Of a DNA stretch of 64,000 nt, positions 55,451-64,000 are shown in pieces. The notes beneath the pieces are model-generated. The model saw nothing but the letters and a program-made list of their open reading frames with translations, did no database searches and was not told the origin of the DNA. Every line of letters begins with the position of its first letter. Position 1 is the first letter of the stretch. Position numbers and translations under genes: made by a program. This stretch comes from Schistocerca nitens (lineage: Eukaryota > Arthropoda > Insecta > Orthoptera > Acrididae): the NCBI RefSeq assembly GCF_023898315.1, contig NC_064614.1, positions 502,960,109 to 503,024,108 on the forward strand, written 5' to 3'.

Positions 55451-56722
55451 GCTCACTTATACGACAGACTGCATAAGAATACCAAACGTCAACACTGGTA
55501 AACCAAAAACGAATAAGTGTGCCCTCAGAAAACGAGCAGTCTGAGACATTTGAGTCACACTGTCGGTACAGTAAGACCACAGGCTCCTCAGTCTAAACTA
55601 CTTGCAAGTGAAGTCAGTCTCAGTACAGATCCCAAGTACCAACCACACATGCCAGAACTTCGACCAGAAATGCTGTCTTGAGCCAATCACAGGGCTCTAG
55701 AGGCGTTTAATCTCCCCTCCCACACGACAGCACAAACTTATGTCGAACCAGGGCAAGAGTTAAGAAACCTGCGTCTCCGAAAAAAAGAAAGTGCCAGTTA
55801 CTGCATTTTTTAAGTTTTCACCAAAGTCGTGTCACTTCCCATGGCAACGAGCAAACAGATACAATCTTAAAGATATTTATCTAAATAGCCTGTGCTTTGG
55901 AGCTTGTTAGTCCTAGCTATCAGGTGTAATAAAGATTCTATCTCTAAACGTTTCTCAGACACCACATTTTTCTTATACAACCGAGGTGGCTGGGAAGTGG
56001 TTCACTGGCCTATTTGCACTATCGTCGAACACGAAAACAGGTGAATTTCTATTAAGCGTGACTCTGCACACAATGCCCAGTTTATGATTCCACTGTGTAG
56101 ACGCGTTCCTTCAGTCCATCGCCCCCAGCCCAGGCTTCTGCTGGCGCCGCAGCAGGTGGCTCGGCATTGTTCTGCTGTAGACCTGTCTCGACAAGGGGCT
56201 GCCCTGTCTGTCCTGTACGGATATGGACATGTCCAGCAAGATTTACTAAGGGATGAGCTCGCCGCCAATTGCTTTCAACTCCGAACATGCCGTTTCTGCA
56301 AGCTAAGAATCATAAAAATACCTCTTGATTTTAGCGCCTTACCAGGCTCCATCAACGTCTGCTCAAGCCGTTAACTTTCTACAGTCTCGCTCAAGGTGCA
56401 TCAGGTTGTAACAAAACTTTAATAATTTTCTGTATACGAAAAATGGGTGAGCGAGTAGCTTGTCCTCTCTCCAAGTTATCTCGCCCACTGAACATATCTG
56501 GGATATTGCAGGTTGACACCTTTTTTGTTCATAGCGCTCCAGCAACCTGTGTATTTTGTGATACATATACAAAAAGCATGGAGGGAGATTCAAAAGCAAA
56601 TTATCCGGATCGTATTTCATTCAGTACTCCATAGATTAGTAGTAACTGAGGGTTGTGTGTCGTACTCGGTTGTAAAAATCAGGAATTATGTGTCTTTCAG
56701 TTAGTCTAATCATTTGGATATT
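55451..56722. other. 1.3 kb without a clear gene
   Basis: Frames of up to 96 codons on both strands around 56000-56400 are antisense shadows of each other and carry no motif. The patch 56090-56250 is GC-richer. Confidence 0.3.
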
Positions 56723-57353
56723 TATAAGGGGTGATCGAAAAGTTCCCATTTCAGTGCATTGCTGTTGTGTATATGCAACTTAACACGACTCCAATGCTGA
56801 TGTATGAGCACCGACATATAGACAAGGGTTTAGTGTGGAAATCGTGTCCTTCCTATGTGGATGCGTTAAATGCGTCCAAACAGGACCAACGTACTGTTAT
56901 TCTCTTCTTGGCTGCCGAAGACAAACACAAGCCATGGGCGAATGAAGATTGTGTACGAGACAGCATGTCTGTCGGAACCCACCGTTGCGAAAACGTATGC
57001 CATGTTCCGTCCTGATCGCGATTCGACGCAAGACGCTGATCGATCTGGGAAACCAAATCAAGTGGGAGACACTCGAGCAGCCGCGCTGCAGTCCTGACCT
57101 CTCTCCAACGATTACCACGCCTTCTATCCCTTAAAAAAAGCCTTGAAGCGTCAAACGATTCCATTCGGACAAGGATGTGCAGCAGGCAGTTACGGACTTC
57201 TTTATGCAGTAGGATATGGTATTTTGCCAGACAGGTATCTTCAACCTGGTGTGTCGGTGGTATGATTGCCTCAATGCTCTCGACGATTTTGCCTCATTGG
57301 CGTGCTGATTCTGGACTGTATGGCCTTAGAACGGTCGCTTTTTATGCCCTTAT
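56723..57353 (+). mobile_element. Mariner-like element, both ends, mostly deleted
   Basis: Left end TATAAGGGGTGATCGAAAAG, right end CTTTTTATGCCCTTATA. Transposase traces on the plus strand: LGNQIKWETLEQPRCSPDLS (57040-57100, third catalytic block region), then KKALKRQTIPFG, GSYGLLYAVGYGILPDRY and the C-terminal stretch. The N-terminal and first two catalytic blocks are gone. Same family as 28105-28420, 30545-30937 and the MITE at 16182-16331. Confidence 0.78.
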
Positions 57354-57884
57354 ATCATGTTCCTAATCTGTAGAATAAACCTACCATTTGCGTTACGTAT
57401 AGATGGACCTTCTTCTCACAAGTTTGTTATGTTAATTGTATTTTAAACAAATCAGCATAAAATTTGCGAAGATTTGTACATTTTGGGGATTTCCCCCAGT
57501 GAATCAACAAATATAAACATTATATGGCTTTAATGTCAGTTCAATGGCTGTTATGGCACTAGGATTGCTTGAGGGACACCAGTTTCATGTTGCTCATTTT
57601 CATCTGACTTCATTACTTTGGGTTATACTTTGTGAGAAAACCTCAACGAATTTGTTTAAGGAACGGTCACTCTCGAAACAAATATAGTTTATTAACGTGT
57701 CATAAAAATCCGGAAATGGTTTCCTAGGGCTTTGAAAATTTACGACAGTCAAGAATCGCACGAGTTACTAAGTAGTAAGAAACCAACATTATGAAAATTT
57801 TGATTGTTTGTTTGTGTTCATAAAACTTTAGATAATTCTCAGTAGTTGATAATTGCAAATGTATAACATTTTCCTACTATGACG
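57354..57884. other. 0.5 kb AT-rich, no clear gene
   Basis: Nothing supportable. Confidence 0.35.
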
Positions 57885-57892
57885 ATGTTCAC

Positions 57893-58097
57893 GGCCGGCC
57901 GGGGTGACCGAGCGGTTCTAGGCGCTACAGTCTGGAACCGAGCGACCGCTACGGTCGCAGGTTCGAATCCTGCCTCGGGCATGGATGTGTGTGATGTCCT
58001 TAGGTTAGTTAGGTTTAAGTAGTTCTAAGTTCTAGGGGACTGATGACCTCAGATGTTAAGTCCCATAGTGCCTAGAGCCGTTTGAACCATTTTTTTC
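57893..58097 (+). mobile_element. SINE, Leu/Ser-type head, full length
   Basis: Head GGCCGGCCGGGGTGACCGAG, B box GGTTCGAATCC, tail to TTGAACCATTTTTTTC. An 8-bp duplication ATGTTCAC lies at 57885-57892 and 58098-58105. Confidence 0.95.
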
Positions 58098-58350
58098 ATG
58101 TTCACAGAGCGATTCTCAAATGGCTTCATGACCAAGGAGCACACTGCTGTCGTCGACGAACTAAACGATCGGTAGAACGTTACGATCGTTGTCTACTGAG
58201 ACTTCGTGACTCTGTTGAAAAATGGTGACATTTAGGTTTGTCACTTTGAAGTGTAGTGCAGCATTTCAGTAGAAGTTACTTGGTCTGCCATAATGATATG
58301 TAAACTACTTTCTTTGCTTCACTCGTATGTGGGAGGTAGATGTGTGTACA

Positions 58351-59095
58351 GGGTGAGTCAAAGAAACGTTTACAAACTGACGTGGCACATCGGGTATACA
58401 ATAAGGATCAGTCATCGCATAGGAACTGGGGATCGCAAAGGCCGTGTCGAGCTGCTAAATGGCGTTGCAGCTGTTTAGTCACATGCTGCAAACAGACGCC
58501 CACTACGAGAGATGCTCGAAGTTTTGCTCAGATGAATCGAGACACGCCTAACATCGGCGCTGCACTACACTGCATGGCGCGTACCCGTTATAATTCGAAG
58601 ACATCCTACTGCCGCCATACTCCTGCCCACAAGGTCTTCCGGCTATGTTACGGATGTTTCACACACAAGGCCCTTCAGAAACCGCCATAGAAAAAAGCGA
58701 TGGGGGACAGATGGTATGATATTGGTGGCCGTGCGACTGGTCCACCACGACTACTCCAGGGGCTGGGAAAGACTGGCTGCAGATGTGCCGTCACTTATCT
58801 GCTGAAATGCGCGGGGGCTCCGTCGTGCTGAAGTCGAATACGGTGACGAATAGGGGCGGAAACATCATTCGGCATATCTGGCAGAACCTATCGCGGGAAT
58901 ACGAGACACGTGCGACCATCAAATCAATGCGGGACAACGTGAGGCCCAATTAAACAGCCTCCGACGATGCCAAATCACACGTGACCATAGCGTCCTCTCG
59001 TGGCGTTTGCGACCCCCGGTTCCTATGTGATTACTGATCCTTGTATGCCCGATGTGTCATGACAGTTTGTAAACCTTTCTTTGAATCAGCCAGTA
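58351..59095 (-). mobile_element. CAGGGTGAGTCA-ended transposon, DUF4817-type
   Basis: The left end ACAGGGTGAGTCAAAGAAAC and right end GGTTTACAAACTGTC...TTTGAATCAGCC (reversed) give inverted repeats of about 100 bp (GATCAGTMATCRCATAGGAA, ATCGGGTATACA). The minus strand carries a transposase middle part: GGCLIGPHVVP near 58970, LPDMPNDVSAPIRHRIR, LQHDGAPAHFSR (second catalytic block, Asp present) near 58820-58790, and SRGGPVARPP near 58750. N- and C-terminal parts are missing or unreadable. Confidence 0.78.
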
Positions 59096-59116
59096 GATGG
59101 ATACATAGATACAATG

Positions 59117-59155
59117 ATAGACAGACAGACAGATAGAGAGAGACAGAGAGAGAGA
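59117..59155 (+). repeat. (GACA)n/(GA)n microsatellite
   Basis: GACAGACAGACAGA followed by GAGA units, just outside the transposon end at 59095. Confidence 0.9.
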
Positions 59156-59765
59156 TTTTGTTAAAGGAAGTTGTCTGTTGACACGTTACGTCAGAAAAAG
59201 TAAAGGAACTGAAGATATTACTCTTTCACTGCGATGCATGTGATAAAATAATGTGGGCAATACTTCACGTTAAGGTACTGGGAAAAACAGGGTGGTTTAG
59301 AGTGGAGGCAGTGACCGAAAACGTCGCCTAACTGGTTCCATTAATATATGCAGTGCAACATACAGGTACTATTTGGCGCACTGAAAGTGTCATTATTGCT
59401 TGAAGGTAGCGTGTTAGTGATCAAGGAACAAAATGAAGAGCAAACAGCACAAATGTCTTTTTCAAATTTGAAATAATTGTTTCGGCACATATCGTGTGGT
59501 ACATTGCAGCGCCAGCGATAAAAATCAAAACATCTCTTTGTTGTAAACGGCGTACATGCACGAAACATTAATGGATGTCTGTTTTGGTATGCATTTATGG
59601 GACAGTTAACAGTGACGATGACGGATAGCTAATATCTACCGTAAGATCAATAATTCGTAGACCACTACATAAAATGTCGACAAAGAGAAAGATCTCTGTG
59701 GTCCTGTTGTCAGTGTCTCACACAGTCGCCTGAATAAGATGATAAAATGTGGCAAATATACGAAG
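59156..59765. other. 0.6 kb without a clear gene
   Basis: A 75-codon minus frame (59341-59568) without motifs; nothing else. Confidence 0.35.
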
Positions 59766-60260
59766 GACACACAATAATCAACTAGAACATTACGACCACC
59801 GACCTTCTATCGATATAGACCCGTCCAGGCGATATAGCGTCACATGGCGAGGAATGACTGTTAGTCAAAACACCGACTCGGTGCATGCAGTATCAGTGAG
59901 TTTGCTGTCTGCGTTTAGGATGGGGAAGGCGCACGTTCTGTCTGTTGCTGACCGAGGGCAGACTGTGATGGCCCAGAGGCTCCGCACGAGCATTTCGGAA
60001 ATTGAACGACGTGTCGGGTGTTAGAGGAGTGCTGTGGTGAGTGTCTTCGACACGTGGCGAAACCAAGGTGATAGCACGTCCAGATGTCATGGGGTTGGGC
60101 AGCTACTCCTCATTACAGGTGTCGGACATCGTAGGCTGGACGGACTGGTAAAATAGGACAGACTGGGAACTGTGGCGGAACAAACATCGGACTTTAATGC
60201 TAACAATGGGCCTCCGCAGGCGACGACCCATGCATGTACCAATGTTAACACCACGCCATC

Positions 60261-60748
60261 TGAGGTGTCACCCACAGAGACCACACTTGCTAGGTGGTAG
60301 CCTTTCAGCCGGTCGCGGTCCGTTAGTATACGTCGGACCCGCGTGTCGCCACTGTCAGTGATTGCAGGCCGAGCGCTGCCACACGGCAGGTCTAGATAGA
60401 CTTCCTAGCACTCGCCCCAGTTGTACAACCGACTTTGCTAGCGATGATTCACTGACAAAATACGTTCTCATTTGCCGAGACGATAGTTTAGCATAGCCTT
60501 CAGCTACGTCATTTGCTACGACCTAGCAAGGCCCCATTATCATTACTATTGATATTGATTCATGTACCGTCAAGACTGACGTTCTTCATTAACGGATTAC
60601 AGTTAAGTATTCCACCAGCTACGTCCGTTTTTCTAAATTCTAATTTCCTTGTCCTGTTCCAGACCTCACGCCAGCCTGCGTGAGCTAAAACGCGTGCCTT
60701 TCGGCCTCCTCTAGTAACACGGTGTTGACTCTCCTGCCAACCAAAACA
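60261..60748 (+). mobile_element. Solo LTR, 488 bp, copy 2
   Basis: TGAGGTGTCACC start and CCAACCAAAACA end, flanked by a 5-bp duplication CCATC/CCATA (60256-60260 and 60749-60753, one difference). Removing the LTR and one duplicate restores a continuous Tc1 context (CACG-CCATC-GGCAGC), which confirms the edges. Sister of 19860-20349. The hairpins seen at the ends of copy 1 are partly lost here. Confidence 0.9.
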
Positions 60749-61200
60749 CCATAGGCAGCTACGAGTGAAATGGGCACCTGATCATCGGCATTGGACGTTG
60801 ATGCAGTGTCAGAGCGTTGCACAGTCTGATGAATCCCGAAATCTTTTTCATCATGCCGATGGAAGGGTCTTCCAGGGGTACAGATCCTTGACATCCGTAC
60901 TGCAGGACTGAGAAAAGCTGGCTCCGGTTCCCTTACGCTCTGGAGAACATTCACGTGAGAATCCATGGGTCCAGTGGAGATCGTGCGAGGCACTATGACG
61001 GCCAAGAAGTATCGTACACTGGTTACACACCACGTACACTCCTTCGTGGCGATCATGTTTTCCGGCAGTGGCATTTTTCAACAAGATAATGCGCCATGTG
61101 TCAGGGCCAGGAGTGTGATGGAGTTGTCCGAGGAACACAGGGGCAAGTTCCAATTGATGTGCTGGCCACCCCAAATGTGACTGTAGTGGAGAGCTCATAG

Positions 61201-61212
61201 CCCCCCCCCCCC
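61201..61212 (+). repeat. Poly-C run
   Basis: Twelve C in a row inside the decayed Tc1 element. Confidence 0.95.
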
Positions 61213-61392
61213 ACTTCCCGGAATTTGTGGGATTAGGTGACTTCTATGTGCAGATGTGGTGCCAACTGACTCCAGCGACCTACCAAGGCCTCATTGCTTC
61301 CATGCCACGAGGCGTTGCCGCTGTTATCCGTGACAAAGGTGGGCATCCGGCTATTATGTAGGTGGTCATAATGTTCACGCTAATCAGTGTAC

Positions 61393-63177
61393 AAATAAGA
61401 ACCCAACCGTCTGAACAATCGGACCAGAAATATCAGCTTACCCGAGATAATGAGGCTGTCCGGACCAACGGAAACGTTAAATAATTTTTTACAATATCAG
61501 TGACGTAAATATAGATAAAACAAAAGAAGGTTATGTAAAATACTCCTTTTTATTCTCGAATTTATTACAATACTAAGGAGGAAATTAAAAACTGTTCATT
61601 GAAGCACTAGAGTATTCTGTATGTCAAACTTCTTAGGTTCTTATACGACTCTGTTTTATTCCTGATACCGTGGTATCACACCTTGACGTATCAGCTTATC
61701 ACACGCACGAGAACGTTTAATAACTCAGTTCGAATTGTCATGAATTAAAAACGAATCGCCAGAGTACTAACATTTTACCAAAACTGCTGCAAGCAATAAT
61801 ATTCGCTGCAAACAGATTAGCGAAGAATGTGTGAATCTGCACGAGAGCTGCAGGTGGCGAGTTATTTACTGAATTGCAGCATAATTTGTTTTGCTTTAGA
61901 TAGGAAGCGAATTGTGAGATCAGTCAGCATGCACGGCTTTAGTTGTGCTTGGTGAGCAAATATTACGGAACGACTAAAAACATTCGCTGTGTTTGGGAAT
62001 GTTTATTTCCATTTTCTGGCGGCGTGTGCTACTATTGTTTAATGCTTACCAGTGAAACAACAAGTTCCGAATTAGGTCATAGAAATTGGGCACTTATATC
62101 CTATTTAACTCATTCAAACGACCTGTAGGAGCCTACATTAAAAAAACAAGTAGTATTTAAAATTTAAATTGGATTCTAGTAAATGGTAAGAACATTTAAG
62201 GGTATTTTGTAGGAGAAAATGTAGTAGAGATTAGCGAATCCGAACATTCAAGCGTAAGTTGTTACAGAAGTGTCCGAAGATTAGTTATCGGAGTAGAAAT
62301 TTGACTCAAAAAGTAATTTCCTCGTTCAGATTTGTTACTAAATAGTGGTTTCCGTGGTAGAAAACCCAAGAGCGGAAGCAGGTATTTCTTTCATAATTGT
62401 AAAATTAACTAGGTGAATCGCTTTACAGAAGATTCATAATTCTTAATCGAACCTGTAAATGGAGATACATTCATAGTTTAAAAACATTTAAGTAAATATA
62501 TTTATTACTAAATAATAGTGTATTGTTTTTGTCATGGATGAAGTATGTTATGTATGATGATCATGCTATTGACAAAATGTGTTAAGAGTATACTTTAGTT
62601 TGTTTCTATAGTTTAGTATGATGTTTCCCACGGCGCTAGCTTGTCGACTAGTGAAGACACTAGACTTTTTTCTGTAGGGGCAGAATTTAAATCCCCGTTC
62701 ACACTCACCAGTTTAGATCTTCCCTATTCTTCATAAATGAATTACTGCACATGCTGGGGCGGGTATTTTGAAACAGCCGTGGCTAGTTTTCCGACCCGTA
62801 CTTGATCTCACCGTCTGCAGGACGTCTGACTCTAATTTCCCTTTCTTTTTCGTGTTTGTCATTCGAAAAACATGTTATTGCAGAATGATGGTACGTTATT
62901 GGAACTAGTAATTTTCACCGATGTAGATGATGAAGATCTCGATCAAATCATGCAAATGTCACCGAGAGTTGGCTTCGAATATCACAGACGTTCTATCAAC
63001 GTCTGAGAGTTATTATTTAGAAAGAACGGCGTGGCAGCTCCTATGCATGTGTCCAGCAGATGAATTTTGTGCCAGTTTAACAACAGTTTCACTAATAATG
63101 AGTATGTTTATGATATTAATTGAGCGAACACAAACCTTTTTCTAGCGACGAGTTTATGACATCTTTCATGATCGTAC
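61393..63177. other. 1.8 kb AT-rich, no clear gene
   Basis: Only short frames (72 codons or fewer); no motif or recognised repeat. Confidence 0.35.
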
Positions 63178-64000
63178 ACAGGGTGATTTAAAAGGTTGCG
63201 CACAAACTGAGGGAGCTCAGAGAGGAATCGAGATACGAGATGCTACCCAGAAGTTCTCGAAATGTGTATGTAGCTCTTGCAGTCCAGTTAATACTACGAA
63301 ACGCCTCCAGATGGTACCTCATACATCCTATGTGAGTCAGTGCTACAAGCGGCTTTGTGCTAGGTGGTCGCATTTTGCTTTTATGCGCATTTCCCATTGT
63401 CGTGTGTTGCTTGTCTTGAAAAATTGACGATTGTGGGTGTATGGGAGCAACGTGTATGCGTTAACTTTTGTTTCAGATTCAGAAAAATCGCTGAAGGAGC
63501 ACGTAACATGTTTGAGGAAAGCATTTAGATAAGACGTCTTAGGTGACACTCAAACGTACGACTGATACATGCGTTTTACAGATGGCAGAACATCGTTTGA
63601 CGACGGCCCCCGTTCAGGACGGCCATCATCTGGCATTACTCTTGAAAATGTTGCCCCTGTTCGGAATACAGACCTGGAATGTAGAAGGCAGATCATGCAG
63701 GACATAGGCAATATTGTGGGCCTGCCTCACGCTGCACACGCTACAGACTAAAGGAAAGTTTGCGCCGCGAATTTTCAGCGAAGAGCAGAAACAGAATCAC
63801 GTGCAAGACTACAGAGAACTTCAAGAAAGACCTAAAAGAGGACTAGACTTTCTGTCGAAGTTCATTACCGTTGGTGAAAGCTTGGATACGATCCTGAAAT
63901 GAAACAACAGTCGTCATAATGGAAGAATCTATCGTCTTCCCATCTACAGAAAGTCCAACAAGCAAACAGTAATGTGATATGCATGCTAATGTGCTGCTTT
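63178..64000 (+). pseudogene. Mariner transposase, running off the window
   Basis: A possible left end CAGGGTGATTTAAAAGG lies at 63180. From about 63445 the plus strand reads EQRVCVNFCFR (start of mariner N-terminal helix), then SLKEHVTCLRKAFR, then YMRFTDGRTSFDDGPRSGRP and ITLENVAPVRN (63560-63670, the linker between the two helix-turn-helix units). After a deletion and frameshift it reads KFAPRIFSEEQKQNH and ERPKRGLDFLSKFIT followed by VGESL, where the catalytic ITGDESW motif has lost its Asp (63850-63880). Another frameshift gives GYDPEMKQQSS and WKNLSSSHLQKVQQAN. The three-prime half lies beyond 64000. It is not the same family as 56723-57353 by its ends. Confidence 0.85.

Larger units (their letters stand above)
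59766..61392 (+). mobile_element. Tc1-like transposon, split by a solo LTR
   Basis: Inverted ends: left CTAGAACATTACGACCACC (59782-59800), right GGTGGTCATAATGTTCACGC (61361-61380) followed by TAATCAGTGTA. The transposase pseudogene begins at ATG 59920 (MGKAHVLSVADRGQTVMAQR, SISEIERRVGC) and continues after the LTR with SDESRN-like (60820), GTMTAKKY and SGIFQQDNAPC (second catalytic Asp kept, 61060-61095). It ends with TLQRPTKASLLPCHEALPLL near 61270-61330. Frameshifts and the 488-bp LTR insertion (60261-60748) disable it. Confidence 0.88.

Noticed and set aside
56002..56374. Overlapping plus and minus frames of 88-96 codons
   Set aside because: GC-richer patch giving stop-free frames on both strands; no motif supports either.
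4220..57970. tRNA genes at the many A-box/B-box pairs
   Set aside because: Each lies in a dispersed repeat with a common non-tRNA tail and target-site duplications; acceptor stems do not pair. They are SINE heads, not tRNA genes.

Overview
The window is animal nuclear DNA, most likely from a short-horned grasshopper or locust (Orthoptera: Acrididae, Schistocerca-like). That assignment is an inference. It rests on the abundant tRNA-derived SINE with the tail motifs GGTTAGTTAGGTTTAAGTAG and CAGAGCCATTTGAACCATTT, which I remember as typical of those genomes, and on the gene-poor layout in which transposons are stacked on transposons. There are no bacterial operons, phage modules, CRISPR arrays or rRNA genes. 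Nearly all open frames are short and accidental, or are broken transposase and reverse-transcriptase remnants.

Layout. 0-10 kb: SINEs, decayed non-LTR retrotransposon pieces (2.8-3.6, 6.4-6.9 and 7.7-8.3 kb) and one unexplained 209-codon frame (4712-5341). 10.0-10.35 kb: a CpG-rich island holding a good candidate for the first coding exon of a host secreted or membrane protein (ATG 10274, splice donor after 10343). This is the only host-gene signal I trust moderately. 11-18.3 kb: a cluster of inverted-repeat DNA transposons, several with TATACAGGGTG-like ends and decayed transposases of the insect DUF4817-associated type. 19.86-20.35 kb: a solo LTR. 21.4-25.1 kb: a foldback element, then a 3-kb inverted-repeat transposon carrying a minus-strand transposase and two SINEs. 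25.5-32.8 kb: Tc1, mariner and DUF4817-type remnants with SINEs inside them. 33.7-38.0 kb: a Penelope-like retroelement, made of one nearly complete copy (RT plus GIY-YIG endonuclease, broken by one stop and one frameshift), a tandem partial copy and an inverted partial copy. All three terminal repeats carry a hammerhead-ribozyme-like motif. 38-47.6 kb: GC-rich stretches, a LINE, a Tc1 remnant, several SINE families, a second and older Penelope-like RT fragment, and nested SINEs. 50-55.5 kb: non-LTR retrotransposon debris, including one LINE inserted backwards into another. 56.7-64 kb: mariner, DUF4817 and Tc1 remnants, the Tc1 split by a second solo LTR; a mariner transposase remnant runs off the right edge.

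How the parts relate. Nothing here forms a pathway. The order of events can be read from nesting and target-site duplications. SINEs lie inside LINEs, DNA transposons, Penelope copies and other SINEs, so some SINE activity is recent. The Penelope complex and the two solo LTRs look younger than the LINE and DUF4817 debris. I did not find an undescribed system. The most unusual signals are the hammerhead-like motifs with a compensated stem II, the tRNA-like modules inside inverted-repeat transposons, and the sharing of one SINE tail among different tRNA-like heads. Family names come from recognising conserved residues by eye; no database search was possible.
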